This document shows, one piece after another, positions 29,749-38,926 of a stretch of DNA of 64,000 bases; the first letter of the stretch is position 1; every line of letters begins with the position of its first letter. The notes beneath the pieces were generated by a model, which worked only from the letters and a program-made list of their open reading frames with translations, was not told the DNA's origin and did no database searches. The DNA is from Betaproteobacteria bacterium (GTDB taxonomy: Bacteria; Pseudomonadota; Gammaproteobacteria; Burkholderiales; Rhodocyclaceae). Made by a program: the position numbers and the translations under genes. Where the stretch lies: positions 635,883 through 699,882 of the forward strand of contig JAHRYN010000001.1 in NCBI GenBank assembly GCA_020621405.1. The letters run 5' to 3'.

Positions 29749-31653
29749 TTATTCGACCACGGCCAGCTTTCCGTATCCCGAGCGGGCGGCAAAGCAGTGC
29801 GGCGCCGGCATGCAGGACATCTCCAGCTCGTCCGGCTCGAACCTGGCCACCTCAAGCAGGTGGTCGCCGCCACTTTCGACGGCACCGGTGTCGACATAAA
29901 GGCCGCCACCGCTGGCTTTGGCCAGCCTCTTCGCACCGGCTGCGGCCGAAGCAACCTGCTCGGCCGTACGGAAATTCCTGCCCTGCCCGAGCACCACGCC
30001 GGCACACAGGGTGGTCAGCGGAAAGGTCGTGCGGTTGCCCTTGCGGTCTTCGCCCTCCATGAAGCCGCTTGCCAGTTCCTCGCCATTGAACAGACCGCGC
30101 GCCTCGGCGTTGAAACGGCTGATGACGCGTTCGCATCGCGCCTGCCAGTCTTCGCTCTGGAACAGCACGATGAAGTCGTCGCCACCGACGTGGCCGACGA
30201 AATCACGCAACGGATCGGCCTCTTCCTGGATGCTGCGCGCAGCGAGCTTGATCATTTCGTCGCCACGGTAGTAACCGTAGAGATCGTTGAAGGGTTTGAA
30301 GTTGTTCAGATCGAAGTAGGACGCGGCATAGCTCGCCCGTACGGCCATCAGGCGCTGCAGGTGCTCGGTGATCGGGATGTTGCCGGGCAGGAAGGTCAGC
30401 GGATTGGCATGCCGGGCCGCCTCGATGCGCATTTCGGTGACCGCGCGCACCAGGCTTTCGCCAGTCGCCACGCCGCAGTAGCGGCCGTGGTCGGTCACCA
30501 CAAAGCCGTCGTACAGATAGCGCTGGTCCTCACCGGCGAGCACCGTGCTCATGGCGTCCAGTGGCGTGCTGCGTTCGACACGCAGCGGATTTGCATTCAT
30601 GAACAGCGAACACGGGCGCTTGCCATACACCTCCTTGTGAAAAGGCTGGGCGTACAGGTCCATGAAGCTGCGGCGATTGATCAGGCCGACCGGTACGCCC
30701 TGCTCCAGCACCGGCAGCGCCAGCAGATGCGGATGCTCGGCAAAGACCTGTATGACCGCCTGATTGGAGGTATCACGCTCGACAGCCGGCGCCGACACCG
30801 CAAGCCGGGCCACGGTGCCGGCGGCGACGTCGCGATGCGGCGTATCGGGCAATACGGCGATCTGCCGCGTATTCATCATTGCCGCCACCTCGGGCGCGAC
30901 CCGGCTCGCCGTCTGCGCCTGCGGACGGCCGAGCAGGTAACCCTGACCGAACTGCACGCCCAGGTCCCGCAGCACCGCCAGTTCCGCCTCGTCCTCAATG
31001 CCCTCGGCCACCAGCTCGGCACCGAAGGCTCGCGCCAGTTGCACGGCGGCACGCACCGCTTCGACGCGCCGGCTGTCGGTATGGATGCGGCTCGCGAAGT
31101 AGCGGTCGAGCTTGACCCGTGCCGGCGCCAGCTCCGACCACAACCGGAGGCTGGAACGGCCATCGCCGAAATCGTCCAGCGCGATGGCGATACCAAGCGC
31201 CGCCAACCGGGTCAGGCTGGCGCGGAGCGCATCGACATCGGTCACCCGCTCGTGCTCGGTCAGTTCGAGCACCACGCGGGCCGGCGACAGCCCCCGTTCG
31301 CCGAGCAGCGACAACAACCAGACGCAGCCGTCGCCCGCCAGATGGCGGATGGTTTCGGCGCTGGCATTCACATAGAGCTTGCCCGGCGCATCAGGGTCGA
31401 ACAGCCGCACCGCCGCCTCGACGCACGCCACTTCGAGTTCCAGTTCGAGCCCGATCGAGCGCGCCGTCGCAAAAAGAAGTCCTGGCAGATGCAGCGCGCT
31501 GCCTTCGGGTCCGCGCACCAGGGCTTCATGGGCCGTAACCACGCCGTCATCCAGCCTGACGATGGGCTGGAACATCATGCCGAGCGCACGGCCATCGAGC
31601 AGCGCCCGCAATGCGGTCTGGTTGTGTTTGTCGGCGTCGGAATGATTTGTCAT
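29749..31653 (-). CDS. EAL-CBS-GGDEF protein (c-di-GMP signalling)
   Basis: The 634-residue cytoplasmic protein has an N-terminal EAL domain (AHEALVRGP about residues 41-49; LDDFGDGRSS; VAEGIED), a middle region fitting a CBS pair (about 285-420, with LPVLEQGVPVGLINRRSFM and DGFVVTDHGRYCGV) and a C-terminal GGDEF domain whose signature reads HVGGDDF (about 506-512). The GGDDF variant is compatible with activity, but no RxxD inhibitory site is seen five residues before it. The EAL-first order is the reverse of the other two bifunctional proteins here. The CBS pair suggests control by adenine nucleotides. Confidence 0.92.
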   Translation of the reverse strand: MTNHSDADKHNQTALRALLDGRALGMMFQPIVRLDDGVVTAHEALVRGPEGSALHLPGLLFATARSIGLELELEVACVEAAVRLFDPDAPGKLYVNASAETIRHLAGDGCVWLLSLLGERGLSPARVVLELTEHERVTDVDALRASLTRLAALGIAIALDDFGDGRSSLRLWSELAPARVKLDRYFASRIHTDSRRVEAVRAAVQLARAFGAELVAEGIEDEAELAVLRDLGVQFGQGYLLGRPQAQTASRVAPEVAAMMNTRQIAVLPDTPHRDVAAGTVARLAVSAPAVERDTSNQAVIQVFAEHPHLLALPVLEQGVPVGLINRRSFMDLYAQPFHKEVYGKRPCSLFMNANPLRVERSTPLDAMSTVLAGEDQRYLYDGFVVTDHGRYCGVATGESLVRAVTEMRIEAARHANPLTFLPGNIPITEHLQRLMAVRASYAASYFDLNNFKPFNDLYGYYRGDEMIKLAARSIQEEADPLRDFVGHVGGDDFIVLFQSEDWQARCERVISRFNAEARGLFNGEELASGFMEGEDRKGNRTTFPLTTLCAGVVLGQGRNFRTAEQVASAAAGAKRLAKASGGGLYVDTGAVESGGDHLLEVARFEPDELEMSCMPAPHCFAARSGYGKLAVVE

Positions 31654-31751
31654 GGTTTCACTGTTGGCAGGTATGTCGGGGCCCCGGGCAAGCAGGCACG
31701 GGGTTCCCCGCTATCGACGCCGGACCGATCCGGGTTGAATGAAGTTTTCAT

Positions 31752-32913
31752 GACGCTACGATGAAACGCGTGATGCGATTCACGCACATGCGGTCCGGAC
31801 CGGCGACACCGTGACCGTCACCGTCACCGTCACGGCACGCGCAAAGGACGAGGCGAAGAAGCGGGTCGACCTGGATTGCCAGGTGGTCAACCAGAACGGC
31901 GAGCTGGTGCTGAACGGCCTGGCGCGCGTCGTGGCGCCGACCCGCAAGGTACGGCTACCGCGGCTGAGCGCACCCCGCATCCGGCTGTTCGACCCCGAAG
32001 CGCGCTTCCGGGCACTGCTGGAAATGGGCGACGGTCTCGCTGCAGTGCGCTGTGGCGTGGTTCATCCGTGTGACCCTGACTCGCTGCGCGTTGTGTGGTC
32101 GAATCGGCGCACCGGCGGCTGATCGACCCGGTACTGATCGGCCCGGAATACCGCATCCGCAAAGCGGCGGAGGAAGCCGGCATCGATCTGGCCGGCTTCG
32201 ACATCGAAGCGGTGCCCCACAGTCTGGCAGCGGCGGCACGGGCAGCGGAAATGGCTGCGGCACAGGACGTGGAAGCGCTGATGAAGGGCAGCCTGCATAC
32301 CGACGAGCTGATTCATGCCGTCGTATCGACGCCGGCGCTGCGCAGCGGCCGCCGGATGTCACACCTGTTCCGTTTCGACGTGCCCGCCTACGGCAAACCG
32401 CTTCTGCTGACCGACGCCGCACTCAACATCAGTCCTTCGCTCCGCGACAAGGCGGACATCGTGCAGAACGCCATCCTGTTCGCACGCATTCTCGGCACCG
32501 CCCTGCCCAAGGTCGCCATCCTGTCTGCGGTGGAAACGGTGACGCCGCACATCCCGTCGACACTGGACGCCTCGGCCCTGTGCAAGATGACCGACCGGGG
32601 CCAGATTTCCGGCGGCCTGCTCGACGGTCCGCTGGCGTTCGACAACGCCGTGTCGGCACATGCGGCACGCGTCAAGCACATCGAATCCGCCGTCGCCGGC
32701 GACGCCGACATACTCGTGGTGCCCGACCTCGAATCCGGCAACATGCTGGCCAAGCAGCTCGAATACCTCGGCGGCGCGACGGCATCCGGAATCGTGCTGG
32801 GTGCGCGGATTCCGATCGCGCTGACCAGCCGCGCCGACGGCGTGACTGCGCGCATGGCGTCGGCACTGCTGGCCAAACTGGTCGCCCACAACAGCAGGAG
32901 GGTTCCAGGCTAG
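31752..32913 (+). pseudogene. Broken bifunctional enoyl-CoA hydratase/phosphate acetyltransferase (maoC-pta)
   Basis: The frame from 31752 to about 32093 encodes the end of a MaoC hydratase domain (RTGDTVTVTVTVTARAKDEA) and the start of a phosphotransacetylase domain (LRV after VVHPCDPDS). The sequence then continues in another frame from 32095 (VVESAHRRLIDPVLIGPE) to the normal end, with MKGSLHTDELIHAVV and ILVVPDLESGNMLAKQLEYLGG intact. Compared with the usual enzyme of about 465 residues, roughly 80 N-terminal residues and a start codon are missing and there is a net one- or two-base indel near 32090. Both lesions suggest a pseudogene, although a sequencing indel at 32090 cannot be excluded. 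Intact homologues act in phosphate acyl transfer. Confidence 0.85.
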
Positions 32914-33005
32914 GTATCCGCGGTTGCCACTGCGGGGTATGGGTGCGGCAGGATGCGGACCTGCGCACGGAACTTCGAGGACACAACGGCAATCACAATG
33001 CAGCC

Positions 33006-33632
33006 ATGACCGAACGCATTCAGAGCCTGGGCGAGGAAATCGCCAACAGCGTCAGCCACGGCGTCGCGCTGGTTGCGGCCATCGTCGGCGTGCCTTTCCT
33101 GATCCTGTCGGACGGCCACCCCGGCGTGGTCGGCATCGCGGTGTTCGCGGCCACCATGGTGCTGCTCTATCTGACGTCGACGCTTTATCACGCACTGCCG
33201 CCAGGTCGCGCCAAGCGCGTCTTCATGAAGCTCGATCACGGCGCGATCTATCTGTTCATCGCCGGCAGCTACACGCCGTTCGCGCTCGGCGCGCTGCACG
33301 GACCCTGGGGCTGGACGCTGTTCGGCATCGTATGGGCGATCGCGGTGATCGGCATCGTGCTGAAGGCGTTCGACCGCCTGTCGCAACCATGGCTATCGAC
33401 CGGCCTGTACCTGCTCATGGGCTGGCTGGTTTTGATCGCCGCCGTGCCGCTGGCGGAACATGTGGCGACGGCCGGCATTGCACTGCTGGTGGCGGGCGGC
33501 ATTGCCTACACGCTGGGCGTGGTGTTCTTCGTGCTTGACTCGCGTTGGCGCTACGCGCACGCGATCTGGCATGCCTTCGTAGCCGCCGGCAGCGGCTTCC
33601 ACTTCTTTGCGGTACTCCGCTACGCAGCCTGA
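33006..33632 (+). CDS. Hemolysin III family membrane protein
   Basis: The 208-residue protein has seven hydrophobic segments and the family signature residues: ANSVSHGVALVAAIVG (about 13-28), TSTLYHALPPGRAK (about 57-70), LDHGAIYLFIAGSYTPF (about 75-91) and HAIWHAFVAAGSGFHFFAV at the C-terminus. This is the YqfA/TrhA (PAQR-like) group, whose His/Asp residues bind zinc; the cellular role is unclear. Its 3' end overlaps the convergent PEP-CTERM gene by 13 bases. Confidence 0.93.
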   Translation: MTERIQSLGEEIANSVSHGVALVAAIVGVPFLILSDGHPGVVGIAVFAATMVLLYLTSTLYHALPPGRAKRVFMKLDHGAIYLFIAGSYTPFALGALHGPWGWTLFGIVWAIAVIGIVLKAFDRLSQPWLSTGLYLLMGWLVLIAAVPLAEHVATAGIALLVAGGIAYTLGVVFFVLDSRWRYAHAIWHAFVAAGSGFHFFAVLRYAA

Positions 33633-34558
33633 AGCAGGTCAAATCGTTGGCCGGCTTGTGGACAGCAGATCACCGACGCGCCAACGGGAACGCCAGGAAA
33701 CACCGCCGCGTCGGGGTCATTCCTCGCGCCGAACGCGCCATGCGTCCTACGCAGCGATGCCAGTCCAATCAGGCCGAGGCCGGCAAGCAGCATCGCGTAC
33801 GCCCCGGGCTCCGGAACCGGCGCGAACATCAGCGGCAGACCCGACGACGTGGTGGCGGCGAATCCCGCAGGCAGATCCATCGAGATCGAAGCCGTGTTGT
33901 AGAAATCGACCTTGCCTTCCAGCAGGGAAATCAGGCTCAGACTCATCATGACCTCAGCCGTCGTCGGCAGCGAACCCGGACCGAAGTAGCTGAAAGCGAC
34001 ACTGCCGTTGAAGGTCTGCGAAAAACTGCCGCTTGCGCTGATGCTGCCGACGGCGGAGAAGAAGGTTCCCGGGGAAAGCCCGGAGTAGAGGTCGCGAATC
34101 GACAGGTTGTAGTCGAGGAAACGTCCGAAGACGGGGTCGAAGACTGCTCCGGGTGACACGCTGCCTTCCAGCCTGAGCGAGACCGGAATGGTGATGGTCC
34201 CCGGCACGGTTCCGGCTGGCACGCTCAGCAGCCAGTGGTCGAGGAACTGCACCTGGGCGGCGGCTTGGCTGCTGCCTGACCCGTTGCCCGCGGATGAGGC
34301 CCGCAGTCCGACCGACCGGGTCGCGGCCTCGGCATGCAGATCGGAACTTGCGGAACCGCCGCTGCAGGCGGTCGCCGCACTGAGTGCGAAAGTGTCCTGC
34401 GCGGTGTTCCCCGGTACGAGCTTGCTGTCGCTGCAGCTTCCCAGACCTGCGAGTACGGATACGGCACCACCCAGATTCGCCGCAGCGGCGGCCGCGTTGA
34501 CCTGAAGGGCGGACAGACCGACGACCGAGAGGCCGGACAGGAGGCGAAGCAGTTTCAT
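33620..34558 (-). CDS. Exported PEP-CTERM anchor protein
   Basis: The 312-residue protein has a signal peptide (residues 1-22, LLSGLSVVGLSALQVNA), a Ser/Gly/Ala-rich low-complexity body, and a PEP-CTERM sorting signal at about 248-271: VPEPGAYAM, a hydrophobic stretch and a closing Arg pair. Such proteins are recognised by exosortase and sorted to the cell surface or matrix. Unusually, the frame runs 41 residues past the Arg pair, where family members normally end, and overlaps the hemolysin III gene. The start is fixed by AAAGGA upstream. No exosortase gene is in the window. Confidence 0.88.
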   Translation of the reverse strand: MKLLRLLSGLSVVGLSALQVNAAAAAANLGGAVSVLAGLGSCSDSKLVPGNTAQDTFALSAATACSGGSASSDLHAEAATRSVGLRASSAGNGSGSSQAAAQVQFLDHWLLSVPAGTVPGTITIPVSLRLEGSVSPGAVFDPVFGRFLDYNLSIRDLYSGLSPGTFFSAVGSISASGSFSQTFNGSVAFSYFGPGSLPTTAEVMMSLSLISLLEGKVDFYNTASISMDLPAGFAATTSSGLPLMFAPVPEPGAYAMLLAGLGLIGLASLRRTHGAFGARNDPDAAVFPGVPVGASVICCPQAGQRFDLLQAA

Positions 34559-35228
34559 GGTGGTTTTCCTTTCAATGAACGGGAAATTCAACAGAATCCG
34601 GAAAGAGCCTTTGTGTCGTCGTGAATGCCTGCCGGGGATTGGAGCAATAGAGTCCCAGCCTAGAGTGATTGCCCGTGAATGCAATGCAAATCTGGGGCAC
34701 CGTGAACTGCGGTGCGCGAGCCATCACGTATATCAGCGACGGCGCTCACGCAGCTGCCCGCCACGGCAGGGCGATGCAAGCCGGTGCGTAGCGATGCGTC
34801 GGTCCGTTTGTCCGCTAACCGTCGGTAAATCCGCTTACAAATTGCGTGCCGTATCCGCTACGCACTTGCGTCCGCAACACGATGAACCGAAGTAGATTCC
34901 GACTTGGGGATATCAAAGGCAAACCTGATGTAAGTCAGGGACGCAAAGCCACGGGGCCACCGGCATTGCCAGGCCAGCCGGGTTGCATCTCGATTCCAGA
35001 CCGTTTGCGCCCCGTAGACAGCAATCACCCGGGAGCACGTCATCAAACACATCCTCCGGCACTGAAGCGGCCCGGTCCTGCACGGAACGCTCCTGTCGCG
35101 CCGGATTTCCTGAAACGGGAATCCGCTCGCTTGAAACACCGCATCACCCCCGGAGTTCCGGATGCCCGAATCCGGGCCAATGAATTCCGGATCACTATCG
35201 AACCGATACGCGACCACAGGAGCGTCAG
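34559..35228. other. Long divergent intergenic region
   Basis: The 670 bases between the PEP-CTERM gene start and the small secreted protein gene hold the c-di-GMP-I riboswitch at 34909-34990. Upstream of it, a comparatively AT-rich stretch (about 34815-34850) is where the riboswitch promoter is expected. Downstream, about 240 bases of untranslated leader should contain the expression platform; I could not define a terminator hairpin in it. No credible gene was seen. Confidence 0.6.
34909..34990 (+). ncRNA. Cyclic di-GMP-I (GEMM-I) riboswitch
   Basis: The core has the expected GEMM-I elements in order: AAAGGCAAACC (34915-34925), a six-pair stem CCTGAT/GTCAGG closed by a GTAA (GNRA) tetraloop (34924-34939), the hallmark GGACGCAAAGCC (34939-34950), a GGCC-paired second stem (34955-34975) and the terminal GCCGGGTTGC (34977-34986). 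These match the conserved bases that bind c-di-GMP. It precedes the small secreted protein gene at 35229 on the same strand, about 240 bases away. Whether it turns expression on or off is not evident. Confidence 0.9.
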
Positions 35229-35573
35229 ATGTTTTCCATGAGCAGAATTTCGACCGTACTTGGCACCATGCTGGCATTGACCGTCTTTTCAGCGCATGCG
35301 CAAACGAGCCCAACGACCACCGGCACGGTAAAAAAACCGTTGAGCCAGGCCATCAAAAGCGTCGGGAAGAATCTTTCGAAAGATCCCGACAACAAGGGAC
35401 TGCAGAACGCCTCTGAAAAACTAGACGCCAATCAACAGAAAATCGAAGAAAGGCGTGCGGACAGGATCGAAAAGTCCGGAAGTATCGAGAAGGCTGACAA
35501 AGTTGATAAAGTCGACAAGGTCGAAAAAGTTGAGAAAATCGAGAAGTTGGAAAAGATCGGACGCGGAAACTGA
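35229..35573 (+). CDS. Small secreted Lys/Glu/Asp-rich protein under riboswitch control
   Basis: The 114-residue protein has a signal peptide (residues 1-24, cleavage after AHA) and a mature part that is helical, highly charged and free of Cys. The C-terminal 30 residues form a run of three-residue repeats (KAD, KVD, KVD, KVE, KVE, KIE, KLE, KI), an alternating charged-hydrophobic pattern. I do not recognise a family. The start is fixed by AGGAG six bases upstream. It is the only gene between the c-di-GMP riboswitch and a strong terminator, so it appears to be a single c-di-GMP-controlled exported protein; a matrix, adhesin-accessory or envelope role is a guess. Confidence 0.8.
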   Translation: MFSMSRISTVLGTMLALTVFSAHAQTSPTTTGTVKKPLSQAIKSVGKNLSKDPDNKGLQNASEKLDANQQKIEERRADRIEKSGSIEKADKVDKVDKVEKVEKIEKLEKIGRGN

Positions 35574-35616
35574 TCTTTTCGTCGATGATCGAAGCAGGAC
35601 AGGACGATGAGGTAGA

Positions 35617-35642
35617 AGCCCCGCCCTTGCGGGGCTTTTTCT
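35617..35642 (+). terminator. Rho-independent terminator
   Basis: An eight-pair perfect stem AGCCCCGC/GCGGGGCT with loop CCTT is followed by TTTTTCTTT. It ends the riboswitch-controlled transcript about 43 bases after the stop codon. Confidence 0.95.
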
Positions 35643-35808
35643 TTCATGTTGGCAGGCACGGCGGGCGGCTCGTCCATCGACGGACGGGAAGGCTGGCGGA
35701 AGGGACCGGAACACGGATGTGCGCCTGATCAGGCCGGCAGATACCGCTCTTTCGCCGATTTAACAGAAATGCGCACCTTGCATGCGCACCGGGTAGTATT
35801 TTGCCGCC

Positions 35809-37167
35809 ATGGAAACAAGATCACAGGCTCTTCTGGGTAACTTCTTCGATCTGCTGCTCGACGCCGTATGCACGGTCGATGCAACGGGGCGCTTCGTGTA
35901 CGCCAGTGCCGCGTGCGAGCGGATTTTCGGCTACACCCCGGCCGAAATGATCGGTCGCCAGATGATCGACCTGGTGGCACCGGAAGATCGCGCACGCACC
36001 CTGCAGGCGGCGACCGAGATCATGTCGGGCCAGCCCAAGCTGCACTTCGAGAACCGCTATGTGCGCAAGGACGGGCAGATCGTTCATGTCATGTGGACCG
36101 CCCGCTGGTCGGAGCCCGACCGACTCCGCATCGCCGTCGCCCGCGACGTCACCGAACTCAAGAAAGCCCAGGCGCTGCAGTCGGCGCTGTACGCGATTTC
36201 GGAGGCGGCGCATGCGGCGGACGATCTCGCAGCACTGCTGGAACTCATTCACCAGACGATAAGCGGACTGCTGCCAGCCACCAACTTCTTCGTTGCGATG
36301 GTCGACGAAGGCAGCGGTGGGCTCGACTTTCCCTACTGTGTCGATGAATGCGCACCCGGCGACATCCCGGCGCGTGACGATCCGGCGGTGCGCGCGCTGT
36401 GCATGGAAATCATCGTCAGCGAACAGCCGCTGCTGCTGCCGCCCGGATCGATCGGGGCACTGTCGGAGCATCTCGGCGCGGCGGACGACACGCCGATGCC
36501 TTGCTGGCTTGGCGTTCCCCTGGTGTCGGACAAGGGTGCGATCGGCGCGCTCGTGCTGAAAAGCTGTCCGGGAAGCCCGCATTACACCGCCGGTGACCGG
36601 GATCTGCTGCACTTCGTCTCCACCCAGATCGCCACCGCGGTCGAACGCCTGCAGATGCGCGCCCGGCTGCAGCAGATGGCGCAGTACGATGATCTGACCG
36701 GGCTGCCCAATCGCGCGCTGCTGCGTGACCGTCTCGACACGGCGCTCGCCAGCGCACGCCGTGACAAGGGTCGGATTGCGCTGCTCTATCTGGACCTGGA
36801 CCGCTTCAAGGAAATCAACGACACCCTGGGCCATGCCGCAGGCGATGAGCTGCTGCAGGCCGTGGCCCACCGGATGAAGCACTGCGTGCGCGATGCCGAT
36901 ACGGTGGCACGCATCGGCGGCGACGAATTCGTGGTGCTGCTCCCCAACACGCAGCTGCCGGAGCACGCCGAACTCGTGGCCACGAAAATCCACGAGGCCA
37001 TCGCCCGACCGGTCGAAATTGCCGGCTGCACGCTGCGCATCCTGCCCAGCATCGGCATCGCGCTGTATCCGGAACACGGCGAGGACGGGCCACAGCTGCT
37101 GCAACGGGCAGACGAGGCCATGTACGCCGCCAAGCAGCGCACCGTGGCAACACTCGTTCAGACCTGA
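35809..37167 (+). CDS. PAS-GAF-GGDEF diguanylate cyclase
   Basis: The 452-residue cytoplasmic protein has a PAS domain (about residues 10-125), a GAF domain (about 130-285) and a GGDEF domain (about 290-450) with intact signature RIGGDEF and inhibitory RxxD (RDAD) five residues before it. It lacks EAL, so it should be a dedicated c-di-GMP synthase under feedback inhibition. It lies 167 bases downstream of the riboswitch unit's terminator and is separately transcribed. Its end overlaps the convergent chemoreceptor gene by ten bases. Confidence 0.93.
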   Translation: METRSQALLGNFFDLLLDAVCTVDATGRFVYASAACERIFGYTPAEMIGRQMIDLVAPEDRARTLQAATEIMSGQPKLHFENRYVRKDGQIVHVMWTARWSEPDRLRIAVARDVTELKKAQALQSALYAISEAAHAADDLAALLELIHQTISGLLPATNFFVAMVDEGSGGLDFPYCVDECAPGDIPARDDPAVRALCMEIIVSEQPLLLPPGSIGALSEHLGAADDTPMPCWLGVPLVSDKGAIGALVLKSCPGSPHYTAGDRDLLHFVSTQIATAVERLQMRARLQQMAQYDDLTGLPNRALLRDRLDTALASARRDKGRIALLYLDLDRFKEINDTLGHAAGDELLQAVAHRMKHCVRDADTVARIGGDEFVVLLPNTQLPEHAELVATKIHEAIARPVEIAGCTLRILPSIGIALYPEHGEDGPQLLQRADEAMYAAKQRTVATLVQT

Positions 37168-38792
37168 AACTGGCCGATCGAATTGCGCGTCCGGATGACC
37201 GCCCGGTTCAGGTCGTCGACCGCGACATGGGTCTGCGTGACCACCGCCATGTTCTGATCGGTCATCGACGACACGCGCTCGACGCTCTGCGCCATGGTCA
37301 CCATCGCGTTGCGCTGTTCCGCCGACGAGTGGGAAATATCGTTGACCATGCACAGCGTCCGGCCCATCTGACTCTTTATTTCCTGCAGCGCCTCCTGTAC
37401 CTCCCGCACCAGCAACACGCCGTCGGACACCAGACCGGCACCTTCGCGCATGCCGCCAACCGCCACCTGCGTACGATCCTGTATGGCGACCACCATGCCG
37501 CTGATTTCCTGCGTGGCCTTGCCGGTACGTTCGGCCAGCTTGCGCACCTCGTCGGCCACGACCGCAAAGCCGCGCCCCTGCTCGCCGGCCCGCGCCGCCT
37601 CGATGGCGGCATTGAGCGCCAGCAGGTTGGTCTGTTCGGCAATGTCGCGGATCACACCGGTGATGCGCGAAATCTCGGCCGACTGACTGCCCAGCAGTTC
37701 GACCTGGGCAGACGCCTGGCTGACCGTTTCCGCCAGCACCAGTATCTTTTCGCTGGCCCGGGCAGACAGTTCGGCGCCCCGTTCCGAAACCTCGCTGGTG
37801 GCGTCGGCAGCGCTGCGCGTGTCGGCCGCCCGCTCCGCCACCTCGCCAATCGACACCGTGATCTGCTCGATCCCGGCCGCGGCCGTGGACGTCGCATCGC
37901 ACTGGACGCGGGTTGCCTCATCCAGTGTACCGACGCCGGCAGCGACTTCGCCCGACGCCTCCGAGGATTGCAGCGCGGTATCCCCCATGCCTTGTACGGT
38001 TGCCTGGACCGACGACACGAAGCGATCGATGGCACAGGCGATGTCGGCCAGCCGGTCATGCCCGGCAATCGCGAAGCGCCGGCGCAGATCGCCGGTCGTC
38101 AGCAGATGTTCGAGATGGACGCGCAATGACGCGACATCCGCGTCGAGCCGCTTCACGAAACGGAAGAGGAAATTCAGTCCCCACAGCAGACCGAGCACAC
38201 CGGCACCGAGCATGACGACGGACAGCAGCGGCGAGCCGGCGAAAAACTGGACCACCGACGCTGCTGCCAGCAACAGCAGCAGGCCGGCGGAACCGACGAG
38301 CTGCACCGACGCCGAGCCGAACCGCGTCGCCAGCGAGCACCGCGCCGGCACGATGCGTCCATGTTCGACCCGGATCGAGCGGTCGCCCTCCCGGATGCGC
38401 CGGTAGGCGGCGTCCGCGGCCGCGACTTCCTCGCGCGACGGGCGCGAACGCACCGACTGGTAGCCCACGATCCGCCCCTGCTCGCGCACCGGCGACGCAT
38501 TGGCCACCACCCAGTAGAAACCGCCGTCGCTGCGCCGGTTCTTCACCAGCCCGCGCCACGGGCGACCCGCCTTCAGATCGCGCCACATGTCGGCGAATGC
38601 CTCGGCCGGCATGTCCGGATGGCGGACCATGCTGTGCGGCCGGCCCAGCATGTCCTCCCGCCGGTAGGCGCTGATGTCCGCAAACGCGTCGTTGGCTTCG
38701 ACGATCAGGCTCTTCAGATCGGTGCGCGAATAGATGAATTGGCCTTCCGGCAACAGGGTTTCGATATCGGTCACGGCATTGCTCGTCTGCAT
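37158..38792 (-). CDS. Aer-like PAS-domain methyl-accepting chemotaxis protein
   Basis: The 544-residue protein begins with a cytoplasmic PAS domain (about 10-125, with [15 protein letters not shown] typical of Aer-type PAS), then a hydrophobic double segment (about 165-210), a HAMP-like linker and the signalling hairpin whose tip is [36 protein letters not shown]-type sequence (around residues 375-410). It should sense redox or energy state and signal to CheA/CheW. The ATG at 38792 was chosen because GGAG lies nine bases upstream; an in-frame ATG five codons earlier has no ribosome-binding site. Confidence 0.93.
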   Translation of the reverse strand: MQTSNAVTDIETLLPEGQFIYSRTDLKSLIVEANDAFADISAYRREDMLGRPHSMVRHPDMPAEAFADMWRDLKAGRPWRGLVKNRRSDGGFYWVVANASPVREQGRIVGYQSVRSRPSREEVAAADAAYRRIREGDRSIRVEHGRIVPARCSLATRFGSASVQLVGSAGLLLLLAAASVVQFFAGSPLLSVVMLGAGVLGLLWGLNFLFRFVKRLDADVASLRVHLEHLLTTGDLRRRFAIAGHDRLADIACAIDRFVSSVQATVQGMGDTALQSSEASGEVAAGVGTLDEATRVQCDATSTAAAGIEQITVSIGEVAERAADTRSAADATSEVSERGAELSARASEKILVLAETVSQASAQVELLGSQSAEISRITGVIRDIAEQTNLLALNAAIEAARAGEQGRGFAVVADEVRKLAERTGKATQEISGMVVAIQDRTQVAVGGMREGAGLVSDGVLLVREVQEALQEIKSQMGRTLCMVNDISHSSAEQRNAMVTMAQSVERVSSMTDQNMAVVTQTHVAVDDLNRAVIRTRNSIGQFQV

Positions 38793-38926
38793 GGGTATCG
38801 GCTCCATTGAGTGGTGCGATGTTGCAAAGCGGAAGGACCGTGCGGGCCGGGATGTCCCGTGCCCGATTTTTTGCTATCGATAAGCGGCCTGCCGCGAGAG
38901 TGGAAGAACAAGGTTTGCGGCGGCAT

